A DNA stretch of 64,000 nt from Lineus longissimus (lineage: Eukaryota; Nemertea; Pilidiophora; Heteronemertea; Lineidae): positions 11,162,501 through 11,226,500 of the forward strand of contig NC_088311.1 of NCBI RefSeq assembly GCF_910592395.1. The letters run 5' to 3'. The position numbers were made by a program, and so were the translations under genes. Positions within the stretch are counted from its first letter, which is position 1. Every line of letters starts with the position of its first letter. The notes beneath the pieces were generated by a model that saw only the letters and a list, made by a program, of their open reading frames with translations, did no database searches and had not been told where the DNA came from. Below, one piece after another: positions 1 through 9,899 of the stretch.

Positions 1-18
1 TTACGATTGCCACAATTT

Positions 19-1569
19 TTAGAATATGTCCTTCTTTTCTTTTATATCAATTTGAATTTTTTTAAACAAATAATCCTGAATGCTCGTAGAGTTCACTGAA
101 TCTCGATTGTCTCCTGCACTCAATTCTATCACATTGTCGAATAATGCCTTCACACCCGACACTCGAATCATGTAACACCTTGTATCACCAATGTTGACAG
201 CAACATCAATCACGTCATCGTTTTCAACAATAATGCCAGTCGGGTAGAGAAACGTTCGGGATGTCCAAAATGGATGCCCAATCGTTTTTAAAATCGCCTG
301 GTCGATTTTAAAGATATCACTAACGTATACAATGTGCCATCGGTCGATTCTAAGCAAGACAAGATGTGCATTTAGTTCCCTATCCGGGCTGCTACCAATT
401 GAGGTGTGGGCCATGGAAACATAGTAATTCCCTCTGTATTTTTCGAACGGTGTCCCACCTCGTAGCACTTCGTGGTCCGCAGAATAATTGCCCGTATCTT
501 GGAAGATAAACTCGCATCTCAAATCTTTTTTACATTTTACAACCCGCAATGGAAATAAAGTGTAAACAAAGTGGATGATACCATTAAGAACGATCGGAGA
601 CCAGTTCTTTTCACTACTTCGGAGTTTGAAATTCTTAATTGTTGGCCGAAACAACTTACGTTCTTTGAAATCCCAAACGAAAAACCCAGTTACATAGAAC
701 TTGTTCAACACCATAGAAAACACGACGTAAACCGTATCACCGACTTGGATGAGCCGTGGATCTTCGGGTCCTGAGAATTGTTGTTGTGTGATGGGAGCAG
801 GGATTCCCAAAAGCTCTCCCCTGGTGATTGGCGTAAAGTCACTGTTGTATTTCTGCATGAAGAAAAAGCTATCTTGAAATTTATAAGCGTTCTTTTTTTT
901 CTCCTCTAAACCCTGGTTCAGCCAGACCCTAATGACCACCAAGAGTTGTCCACGATGCCAAATCGATCCAATCGCCGCCGTTTTCAGCTTCGTTTTGTCA
1001 GTTGGTTCAGACAGGAACATTTTGGCGACGTCATGACCCACGTGGTCTGCGAAAGAATGCAACACACAGGTTGTTATTTCATAACTTTTGTCCACGGTTT
1101 TCTGCGAGAATATCCTTCCATCAAGTTTATAGGAGATGTGGTGGCTCTCTCGAGCGGTTATTCTGTTCGATCTGTTGTAGTTCCGATCGACACGGAGCGG
1201 CGTTGATCTGTTATAGTTCCGATGGACAGGGAGCGGCGTTGATATGTTGTAGTTCCGATCGACAGGGAGCGACGTTGATCTGTTGTAGTTCCGATCGACA
1301 GTGAGTGGCGTTGATCTGTTGTAGTTCCGATCGACGGGGAGTGGCGTTGATCTGTTGTAGTTCCGATCGACAGGGAGCGGCGTTGATCTGTTGTAGTTCC
1401 GATCGACAGGGAGTGGCGTTGATCTGTTGTAGTTCCGATCGACGGGGAGTGACCTTTGTCTGGCAGTGATTTCATTCTCTCGATTTAGACGTCGGAACAC
1501 CCAAATCAGATTTGTAATGAGAAGAAGCAGAGTTGCAGACAAAAAAACAATGCGAGTCTTTTTCGGCAT
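19..1569 (-). CDS. Type II membrane protein with GH130-like five-bladed beta-propeller and repeat stalk
   Basis: This 516-codon single-exon reading frame starts MPKKTRIVFL and has a hydrophobic signal anchor at about residues 7-25 after a short basic tail, so it is predicted to be a Golgi or ER type II membrane protein with a lumenal C-terminus. Residues 41-136 are eight near-identical 12-residue repeats (consensus PLPVDRNYNRST), each with an N-x-S glycosylation sequon. The rest resembles the GH130 family of mannoside phosphorylases and hydrolases: GPEDPRL at 267-273, KNWSP at 321-325 and RGGTP at 370-374 sit where that family has its EDPR and blade motifs. I infer a carbohydrate-active or carbohydrate-binding propeller. 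Catalysis, as phosphorylase or as transferase, is not demonstrable. The stop lies 19 bases from the window edge, so the 3' UTR is cut off. A CAG upstream of the ATG on the minus strand could be a splice acceptor for a 5' UTR exon. Confidence 0.75.
   Translation of the reverse strand: MPKKTRIVFLSATLLLLITNLIWVFRRLNRENEITARQRSLPVDRNYNRSTPLPVDRNYNRSTPLPVDRNYNRSTPLPVDRNYNRSTPLTVDRNYNRSTSLPVDRNYNISTPLPVHRNYNRSTPLRVDRNYNRSNRITARESHHISYKLDGRIFSQKTVDKSYEITTCVLHSFADHVGHDVAKMFLSEPTDKTKLKTAAIGSIWHRGQLLVVIRVWLNQGLEEKKKNAYKFQDSFFFMQKYNSDFTPITRGELLGIPAPITQQQFSGPEDPRLIQVGDTVYVVFSMVLNKFYVTGFFVWDFKERKLFRPTIKNFKLRSSEKNWSPIVLNGIIHFVYTLFPLRVVKCKKDLRCEFIFQDTGNYSADHEVLRGGTPFEKYRGNYYVSMAHTSIGSSPDRELNAHLVLLRIDRWHIVYVSDIFKIDQAILKTIGHPFWTSRTFLYPTGIIVENDDVIDVAVNIGDTRCYMIRVSGVKALFDNVIELSAGDNRDSVNSTSIQDYLFKKIQIDIKEKKDIF
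1170..1470 (-). repeat. Coding 36-bp minisatellite, about eight units
   Basis: Eight tandem 36-bp units, reading GTTGATCTGTTGTAGTTCCG and so on along the plus strand, encode the 12-residue stalk repeats of the gene at 19-1569. Units differ by one or two bases and all keep frame. Single variants such as a Val-His or Asn-Ile replacement are visible in the protein. The near-identity of the units suggests recent expansion or homogenisation, so copy number may vary between individuals. Confidence 0.9.
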
Positions 1570-1805
1570 CCTTATAAGGAATGGCGGCGTAGATTGATCT
1601 GCAATGACTTAGTTTATGTTATGGGCACCAACCTCGCTGTGTTGACTATCGGAAGAAACACTATGAGTATCACCACTTAAGTGCAGGGCTGAAAAACAGG
1701 AATGAAAGCATGGCTGATTATAAATCCCGGCCAACGCACAGAATTTAAGATTAATTTTGATAATTTGATTAATATCCTCGCCCTGATTTGAGGCCTAGGG
1801 AATCA

Positions 1806-1990
1806 ATATGATTGATTGATTGATTGATTGATTTGTTTTATTCCACCTCAAAGATGAGTATACAATCAAAATACATGTTATGTTATATAGTTAATGAACA
1901 GAATTACAGAAATAAACAATTATACAGGGTGCAGTAAAATACAGAGATGTGATCCGTGTAGTGCAAAAGATTCAAGAAGATCGCCATCTA
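1806..1990 (-). repeat. Probable LINE 3' tail ending in (ATCA)n
   Basis: Read on the minus strand, an AATAAAA signal is followed at once by about seven ATCA units (plus strand: TGATTGATTGATTGATTG). This layout is typical of the 3' ends of CR1/L2-like retrotransposons. No coding part remains. The rest of 1570-2310 holds no gene. A 26-27 bp tandem duplication containing ATTCATATGAAGCA lies at about 2005-2055. Confidence 0.4.
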
Positions 1991-2327
1991 CAACACCTGA
2001 AATAAATTATTCATATGAAGCAGAAATGGATTAATTATTCATATGAAGCAAAAGTGAAAAAATAATGATATAAATTGTCTGAGGTAGTTCAGAACAACGG
2101 TGTTGGAAAGGTTCCAACGAATTTTGTACAATGAGGTAACGGACGCAACCATAAAAACCTCCCAGTCTTGAACCGACATATGATACCAAATTTTGTTTGT
2201 CATTTTTACAAAATACTAAGGGTGCAATTATATTCATTCTGAGATGAGATATTATTTTTGACATGAGCGGAAGATGGACAAACCTGAATACGACTTATTA
2301 TACGGTTGTTTTACATGGCGTTTAAAG

Positions 2328-2962
2328 GACCATTGGAATTATTAAGGGCAATATTACCCAGCTGTTGGCTGCCTTGTCACCTCCTATTCTACATAAGTAG
2401 TTTCCATCAACAAATTGCACAAAAAGGGAAAGATATTCAAAATCTGACTGAATTATCGCGCTTTTCCGATGTTGACTCCGATTTGACCCGAGTTACCTCT
2501 CCATGCATCGACCCTTTCCACGAGGAACGATGCACTAGTAGGACGTTTCCTGGAGTTAGGATCCACCCTGTGCTGACGGAGATTTTTCCGACGTCACGCG
2601 GATGGCGCTTGATTGCAACTGCGATGATATATCATGATATGAAAATAACGTTGGCTGGAAAGGTCTTTTGCGCCAGGACATGTGCTAAGACAAAACAGAG
2701 CTAAAACAACGGGGGACGAAGTATTGACCGAGGGATGGAGTAGATAACAGCTGCTCAAAGGAATGGGCGGCTTTTTAATTCATGTATGTTTGTTCTTCCC
2801 CTGGTGCATCAGTTTTTTTTCTTCTAAACGGTGTTTGATGCTTTAGTTTCAGCTCTTAGAAAGTAAAACAAAGCGCAATTTATTGATGAAAAATGCATAT
2901 AGGATAGGAGGTGACTGGGCAGCCGACAGCTGTATAATGCCCGTAATAATGCCAATGGTTGT
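2328..2962. mobile_element. MITE-like inverted repeat, about 95-bp arms
   Basis: The segment around 2328-2425 (containing CAGCTGTTGGCTGCC and CACCTCCTATTCTA) reappears in reverse complement at about 2867-2962 (GGATAGGAGGTGACTGGGCA) at roughly 78% identity. About 440 bp of non-coding sequence lies between the arms. I see no clean target duplication. This is a decayed non-autonomous DNA element. The open frames inside it follow the repeat and are not genes. Confidence 0.55.
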
Positions 2963-3473
2963 TTGTCATCGCCAACGCTCATCGCGTCAAAAGATCTTTT
3001 GTCATTGACTTGAGGTTGGGGTTCACATACAACCAGCACTTTTGAGAAGCGGCGATCCCGTGATCTACTTGCGAAATTCGCGAAAAAATAACATGCACGC
3101 GAAATGTTTCTGTTCTACAGTAGCTATCAACACAACGGCAATACTTAAACCTTAGAGAAACCAGCCAGGTTGGTTTCGCTAAACCTAAACTTATATTATT
3201 TAGTGCGTATTTACGCAATTGGAAATTTTCAAATTCATGATGAATTAAGTTTCAAACCTAGGTATTGTGTAGGCCTTCCGGAATGCCTGATCCAGTCATG
3301 TCCCGACGCGTTAATCTATCTTGGAACTATAAATCTATAGTTTACTGCTCAAGATTACTCTGACTTTGATTATCATTAAAAAGACCTACCTTAAATGAAT
3401 CAGTACGTCCTGTCCCACCGATTTGATCAACTTATTTATTCCGCCCAAAACCACTCCAGAAACGGTCAGCTTG

Positions 3474-3525
3474 CGATTATCATGACTGTGCATGATATGC
3501 GATTATCATGACTGTGCATGATATC
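3474..3525. repeat. 26-bp tandem duplication
   Basis: Two exact adjacent copies of a 26-bp unit beginning GCGATTATCATGACTG. Nothing else is recognised between about 2990 and 3650. Confidence 0.85.
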
Positions 3526-3654
3526 GACATATAGGGCGCATATCATACACAAAGCGGCATTTGTTAGACGCTGTTATGCGATGAATACTCATAGATCACC
3601 ATGAGGTGGGTTTTAAATGAAAGTCAAAGAGAATCAGAGCGTGAATGATGGCCT

Positions 3655-4095
3655 GTGTACACTAGTAAAATATTAACAACATTTTTACAACATTTCCGGT
3701 TGCAACAAATGTTGCAATAATGTTGCATAGTGTGTACGAGCAAAACGCGTCTTACAATATGTTTTGATCCAGGGCCTGGTCCATACTCTCTATGGTTTAT
3801 TTCGCCGCCTCTTCCGCCTCTTCCGCCTCTTCCGCATCTCAACAATGACAGCTAAAATTGCTGCAGAAGCACTCAAAACACATCTTCTCTCCTTGGAATC
3901 ATAAATTTTCCCTCCAAAATACCTATTTTCCCTTTGTTCCCCCTAAAAAGTTTGCAACAATTTACCAACATGTTGTAAAAATATTGCTAATTTGTTGCTA
4001 TTTTGTTGTTAGTGTACACAGGGCCATGAAGGGCTTGCTGTAAAATTGTTGGTGAAATGTTGGTAAAATGTTGCTAATATTTTACTAGTGTACAC
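3655..4095. mobile_element. MITE with GTGTACACTAGTAAAATATT termini
   Basis: The first 28 bases, GTGTACACTAGTAAAATATT plus TAACAACAT, recur as a near-perfect reverse complement at 4068-4095. The 441-bp interior is rich in short TGTTGCAA/TTGCAACA words on both strands, so most of it can fold on itself. No coding sequence is present and no target duplication is clear. Confidence 0.65.
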
Positions 4096-5932
4096 AAGCT
4101 GGACCTCCGGGCATGCCAGTGTAAAAGGAATGGACGTCCTAGGAATGCAGGACCCCATACGATAGTTGTGTATTGTCAACGAATGTGGTTAATGGTTTGG
4201 TTAGGGTTAGCTCCATAATCTTCAACAAAGGAACTCGACGCAATGGTCCCGGAACCGCCGACAGGCGGCACCACCTCACGACGAAGGCTTTTGCGGACCG
4301 CTTCAAATGGTTTCATAAGTCATATTCCTGGTTGTGGATTTCGACCTCCAGTTATCTATGATAGAACCCGCTCCAATCGGTTTAACCGCATGGAATAGTT
4401 AGCAAAATAATTTTCAAGGTAGTTTACGGTGAAAAGGAGCGTGGACGAAATTTGACTTAGAAGAAAAAAAGGATTTTATCGGTGAATATCAAAACTGATG
4501 ACGCGTCCGAAATTTTGAACTGATAATTTTTAGCAAGATCCGATGACGACGCAGACATTGCACAATTTTGTGACGTTCCACCACACACGATTTTATGACG
4601 TTGTACACCTCGTGTATGCACGTGTATGCTCATGTCATCGTGCGGTAAAATATGACAGCCACGGCTGCCGGTACTTTCGGTGTTTGCGCCTTGTAACTGG
4701 TAAGTTTGTGGAAAGAGCCATGTTTCAAGTGACATAAGCCATTAGGAATGCGTGTGTATTCTTTGGGCGGCTTGTAGTAATTAATGACACCGAGCTTGAA
4801 GTCAAGTAAGTAGTACAAGTGTGGGCCTAGGCCCGACCGGCATCCACTCTGCTCATTTCATGATTTGGTCAACGATTTGAAGCAGCCGTATCATACCCAA
4901 AAACATTCACAAGTGCAATGTTTCATGCCAGAAAGTTCCACCAAACTTCTTGCAATTATGACGTCAGTGCATACAGCACATTCCAGTGCCCAAATGCAGC
5001 AGGGACAAAATCACATCAATGCATCCTTCTTCTCGTCAACCACAACTGTCCGATATTCCACGACATTTCTATCTGAATGTGAGTACAAACAGAACCAATC
5101 AACTTGTATCCGCTTCATCCATTTAACATCTGCAGCACAATGTGAGAGGACGCATTGCCTTCATAAGCAATGCATCCTCTCACCTCTCACCTCCAAACCT
5201 CAAACTGTCCAAATAAAACTTTCCCTTTTTACAAACTCTACAACAAAACTGAATGTCAGTATAAACAGCTCCTAATCATCTCATATAACCTTAAATCACT
5301 TTACATGTGCAGTATCGTGTGAGAGCTTCCACATCATTAAAGCCCTGTGATCACCACAGGAGAAAAACCATCCACCATTGCGACCCCAAACCCACAAATA
5401 CAACCCTACAAGTCGAGAACACCCTCCATATGGCCAAACTCACTGCTCCTCACTAAATAAGCTCAAATAACCAAACCCAGCTTGTTCCGAAAACTCTGGG
5501 TGACTCTATTCACTTTAACAAAAGGACCGGACTTCGATTCCGGGGGGACTTGCATTTCTTTTACACCGGGTCGGCCTTCTCCAGTTATATTTATTTAATG
5601 TAATAAATCAACGTTAGAGGCCGTATGGCGTCATTGTAGTATCGCCGAGCGTAACGCACTTAACAACTGTTATGTAATGTTATTATCCCCGCCATAAAAA
5701 TAAACCATGAATTATGTAGCGGTTGTGTGTGTGTGTTTAATGTTGTGCAGAACATTGTGGAGTGAAAATAACTCTACAAGGCGCTGTGTACGTTCAGAAA
5801 ATGGTATTTGTAGCAAAGATGTCTGTGTCGCTGACGTCCAGTAGTTCGTTCCTGTGGCTAGACATGCTTGACCGGGATATGCTCTGACGCCTGCAGGTAA
5901 GCATCTAGAACACCTGACTTATACCTTATAGT
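4096..5932. other. Gene-free stretch with diverged repeats
   Basis: No convincing gene is present. A 136-codon open frame at 4865-5275 is low-complexity in Ser, Thr and Gln. It overlaps a diverged duplication: sequence around 5070-5155 resembles 5250-5335, with shared CTGAATGT-AGTA-AAACAG and GTGAGAG blocks. I therefore treat the frame as chance. Confidence 0.5.
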
Positions 5933-6391
5933 CCGGGAGCCCATGGAGATTTGTTTAGCATTGCGAGTACAAAAGGTTTGAGGCTGTGGATATGAAGGGG
6001 GAGGTTGTGGGACCCTCAAACAGCCATTCTTAAGTTCCATCTCCTGTACTAATCCTGGGGGGGGGGGGGGGGGGCACTCAAAGTATCCCCAAACTCATTT
6101 TTAATTAGCATAGTCGAGTACATGAATGAAACCAATGCTGAATGTTCATATTGGTGGTAGAATCAATATCCAACATTCTTAAGTTCCAACTCCTGTACTT
6201 AATCCACTTAAGAACGCCCTTAATTAGTGCTAATGAGCAATTTAATTAGCATAATTGAGTACATCAATGAAACCTCTACCAAGATATCTATTTGGGTACC
6301 CTGAATAAAGATCAGTCATTCTTAAGTGTCAAATCCTGTACAAAGTCGACTTAAGAAGGGGTCAAAGGTCAGGGTCAACGCCGCAAAGGGT
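5933..6391. repeat. Left terminal inverted repeat of the 6.8 kb element
   Basis: About 459 bp reverse-complement to 12318-12776. It contains a poly-G run (about 6057-6074) and three copies of a motif built as TTCTTAAG, then about 10 bases, then TCCTGTAC, at about 6027, 6177 and 6318. Two copies are followed by a second CTTAAG. Regular 140-150 bp spacing suggests iterated protein-binding sites. Confidence 0.85.
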
Positions 6392-6881
6392 TTATTCACA
6401 ATGGAAATATGATCACTTAAAAATTGTTTGTCAAAGATAGGTTCAAAAGAGAAATAAACACTGTATTCAAAATACAATCGAGTTTAAGAAGTAATAACAC
6501 AATACCATAAGTTTTTAGTGTTTCTTTTTCTGACTATTTTTTGGGGAACGCTCAAAACATATCATTCTGTCTGTGTCCCCCAATTGTAAAGTCATGATAT
6601 CTCTTAGCTGTTTATTGTACAGAAACATTGAGATTTCGGAAATAACTAAAAGCGTTAAACCATTATGAAGGACAATGTAATACTGACCGAAGAGACATTG
6701 CCTTTTGCGAACTAATACATGTACATGCATTGCGTTTGCATCTTGACCATAGAGGCGAGTAGTTTTATGGTGTCCCAAAATACGAATTAAAGGACTTCTA
6801 GTATAAAAGGCCTACTCTAGTACAGTGTGTTTAGTTGGTGTTCTAGTCACAGGTAGCATTTGATTGTACTACACACACAGC

Positions 6882-9800
6882 CTAGCCGTCATCTTCTTCC
6901 CAGTCCATCTTGTCATCAGATGAGACTGTCAGGTCTTCCGGATCCTCTTCATTGCTTTCATCATTGACCTCGCCTTCTTCGGGAATCAGGGTGTCTGGCA
7001 TCTGGGTCCCTTCGTGCCAAATCGGTTGATAATAACCCTTGTCGAAGTCCCAACCATTTGATTCATTTGGGTGTTGCTGAATTTCTGTGGCATCAGCATT
7101 CACCCGCATGTTTGCAACGAATGATGCACGTTTCATATGCATATTTATCTCTGCTTCGCATGGTGGAAGGGAACTTGCATTTATGCCTTTCAAGCTGTCC
7201 AAGAGATTCTTTACTCTTGCCTTTGGTCCGTACCCCTTTTCAAACATCTTGTATCTGTACGCATTGAGTGGTAGCTTGCTGGTGTCCTTTGCTCCATAAT
7301 CGATCGTGGTGAAAGTTTGCAGGGTTGTTAGAGTTTTTTCACTCAATTCTGTTTCAGTTGCCAGACTCTGGAATGCTTTCTGTGCCTCTTTGTTCTTTTC
7401 CAGCTTAGCAAATGGTCTCAGCTTTCCTTTGCGAACAAATGATCCGGTGTAATCGCAACCAGTGAACGCATGGAATCCAGGTAATGCTGCACAAATCTGA
7501 GGTCCAAGTGACTCATATATATCAGTTATACTGATATATCTACGGTCATTCTTTGCTGCGGTGCCAGCATCCATCCATAAAGGTGACTGAAACTTGCTAC
7601 AGTGATACAAAATGATAATTGCAATGTCTGTATCCGATGCACGAATGACTATGTCTCCTTGTAGCTCAGTGTCATTGACTGCTTTTGCATGAAGACATAT
7701 CTTTGTATCAACTTCTTCGTGGTTACTTCTAAGGTATTCGACAGGATCTCGCCTGAAAACTCCATCGACAACTTCAAAGTGATAGCATTCTCCAGGAATG
7801 TCCAGAAAGAGTTTACGCCTTCCAATGATGTGTTTGTATGCCTGGTCCTGCCACTCTCTCACTAGAAACTTTGGCAGTTGTGTCTTGAACGACCTTGACT
7901 TGAGAGCACTGCTCATGTCCTTTGGTCGTTTCTGTTCTGGTCCAGTAATCAAAAACTGACGATCATCTGCTCCCCTCCGTCCACGCTCCATATCTTTCAA
8001 AGATGGTTGTGGGTAGTCGTCAAAGATCAGATGGACTTGGACACTAGACTGTGCGACTGCTTGTATTAGTATGTTTCTGACAAGGTCCCCGTAGGTTGCT
8101 GGTAGATTGGGAGGTAGGGCGTGGAGTAGAAATTGGCCATCGATGATGCATGCCCGTTTGAATTCAGGACTGCCGTCCTTATCTTTTACTTTCGATTCTA
8201 GCAAGTTGAAGAAAGTGCTTTTTGCTGTTTTTGCCATGGTTCCATCTGTACTGCACATTGACAAAGGGACTGGAATGAGTGGATACTCAAATATGAATGG
8301 TAAGTCAAGGTTCCTTTTGTAAGCTAGTACCACAAGACGACCCATCAGATCTCTGCTTCCCTTCAGCTCAGCTATAATCTTGTTTTCTGTTCTTCGGTTC
8401 TTCACACAATCATCTGAAAAGGTCTTCAGTTTTGCTTTTGTTATCTTCTCTTCAAATCTGTTAGGGTCAGTAATGCAGGAGTCCAGGAAATCTTGGTGGC
8501 GCACCTGTCCATTTTCTGCAATTTTAAGCAGACTTTCACGAATCTCATCACTGCAAGCCTTTCCTGTGTTGATGTTGAAAAGTTTCTTTTGGGATTCTTC
8601 TGTTTCAGCATCCATCTCAAAGGGATTGCGGGATTCTTCGATCTGCTTCATTACTTTCCTCAAATCCCTCATATCACGTTCGATTCGAGCAGGTCGTAGT
8701 TCTGCAGAGACATCATCCTTCACAATCAACCCTGCCATCTCTTGCACAAGGCTGATGAAAGAGGCCCGGGTCGATTTTGTTATCGTCCATCTCAGGCGAG
8801 CAGCATAGTTGTTAGTGGCGGCAGTTATTCCTGTCAGTCTGGATGCTGCATCAGCGTTTACCGTCTGCTCTAGAGTTAGGTCCACAGGAACACGGCTGAA
8901 ATTATGGTCAGTTCTGCGGACAGTGAAAGCACCTTTCTCAAGAATTTCCCGGAGTCCAGGGTGGGATTCGGCAAGATTCATCAGGTCAAGCTGAAATTTC
9001 GTCAGCCAGCGGCAGTAGTTCACATGGTTTGTAGCGAAGAAGAGGTCTATGACTCCAGTTAGGGTGTAGATGTAAAGATCTATGTCATTTGTTCTTATAG
9101 CCCTCTCCAGATTGTGGTAAAGATGAATGTAATCGATGTACATCATCCAGAACTTGGCAGTGAAGCCATGCAATCCAGATCTTGTGTCGTCTGTGTACTT
9201 GGTATAGGCTATTGTCGCAGCAGTGAATACATCCGATTCCGAAACTGTCTCGAGTTCAGCTTCACCATGGTGTACACTCTTGATGAATTCCTCTAACCGA
9301 TCTTTTTCTTCATATGTCTCCATGAATGTTAGGAAGTGAAGGATTTTAAATGAAAGGGCTAGGATTGGATGCAGCCTTTTGCAGCGATTGAAATGCTTTC
9401 CAGAAAGGAAGCCGTTGAGTGACCCTGGGGCAAGAACGTCAGTATCAGTCAGCATTTCTGGACCTCCTGAATCGGATATAACCTTTCCAAGTGCTTTGAA
9501 AAATGCCATTTCTATGTGAAAGGCACCTAGCATGATGAAGACGTCATCAAATTTTGGCTTCTCCGTGGCTTGAATTTGCATAGCAGGTTTTGCTGCACCC
9601 AGGTCATACGTAACGATACCATATTTCTGCTCACATTCTTTGGCACATCTTTGGGCTGTGATGAGTGTCTCCTGCAGGACATCAAGACTAGTAATGGGTT
9701 GTCTCATATTTGGCATATAGCGGACCTCTTGTTTTGGGAGATTATCTTTGTATCTATTGGCATTGTATCCAACCCACATTGGGAGCTTGCCGACATCTAC

Positions 9801-9899
9801 AGCATGACTCATCATCCACATCAAGTCCAAGTTCCTTGCAGCATCACTGACATCAGGGAGGTTGAAGACATCTCTGTACCTATAATTGAAAACTGTCAT
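6882..9899 (-). CDS. FEN1/XPG-like PIN nuclease-domain protein of DNA transposon (ORF B)
   Basis: This 1005-codon frame is uninterrupted. Its C-terminal half carries a FEN1/XPG-type metal site in order: D587 (IIDGQFLLHA), D627-D628 (LIFDDYP), E729 and D731 (EEVDT), D756 and D758 (SDTDIAI), and D816 in PGFHAFTGCDYTGSF, which closely recalls the LLGCDYCESI motif of FEN1. Order and approximate spacing match the seven carboxylates of flap nucleases. The N-terminal 500 residues are not recognised but could hold the transposase core. The tail (about 970-1005) is strongly acidic. Start: its ATG overlaps the TGA of the upstream ORF. Proteins with this HA-TGCD motif are multicopy in invertebrate genomes. 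I infer an Academ-type transposase rather than a host gene. Confidence 0.72.
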   Translation of the reverse strand: MTVFNYRYRDVFNLPDVSDAARNLDLMWMMSHAVDVGKLPMWVGYNANRYKDNLPKQEVRYMPNMRQPITSLDVLQETLITAQRCAKECEQKYGIVTYDLGAAKPAMQIQATEKPKFDDVFIMLGAFHIEMAFFKALGKVISDSGGPEMLTDTDVLAPGSLNGFLSGKHFNRCKRLHPILALSFKILHFLTFMETYEEKDRLEEFIKSVHHGEAELETVSESDVFTAATIAYTKYTDDTRSGLHGFTAKFWMMYIDYIHLYHNLERAIRTNDIDLYIYTLTGVIDLFFATNHVNYCRWLTKFQLDLMNLAESHPGLREILEKGAFTVRRTDHNFSRVPVDLTLEQTVNADAASRLTGITAATNNYAARLRWTITKSTRASFISLVQEMAGLIVKDDVSAELRPARIERDMRDLRKVMKQIEESRNPFEMDAETEESQKKLFNINTGKACSDEIRESLLKIAENGQVRHQDFLDSCITDPNRFEEKITKAKLKTFSDDCVKNRRTENKIIAELKGSRDLMGRLVVLAYKRNLDLPFIFEYPLIPVPLSMCSTDGTMAKTAKSTFFNLLESKVKDKDGSPEFKRACIIDGQFLLHALPPNLPATYGDLVRNILIQAVAQSSVQVHLIFDDYPQPSLKDMERGRRGADDRQFLITGPEQKRPKDMSSALKSRSFKTQLPKFLVREWQDQAYKHIIGRRKLFLDIPGECYHFEVVDGVFRRDPVEYLRSNHEEVDTKICLHAKAVNDTELQGDIVIRASDTDIAIIILYHCSKFQSPLWMDAGTAAKNDRRYISITDIYESLGPQICAALPGFHAFTGCDYTGSFVRKGKLRPFAKLEKNKEAQKAFQSLATETELSEKTLTTLQTFTTIDYGAKDTSKLPLNAYRYKMFEKGYGPKARVKNLLDSLKGINASSLPPCEAEINMHMKRASFVANMRVNADATEIQQHPNESNGWDFDKGYYQPIWHEGTQMPDTLIPEEGEVNDESNEEDPEDLTVSSDDKMDWEEDDG

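Noticed and set aside
4865-5275. 136-codon Ser/Thr-rich frame
   Set aside because: It overlaps a diverged DNA duplication, has no domain, and lacks neighbouring exon signals.
5933-5938. Target duplication for the 6.8 kb transposon
   Set aside because: Left flank TTATAGT and right flank TTTATTA share no adjacent repeat, so I do not claim one.
6000-6400. CRISPR-like regular spacing of CTTAAG motifs
   Set aside because: Only three short motifs within a eukaryotic transposon terminus. No spacers of uniform length and no cas genes.
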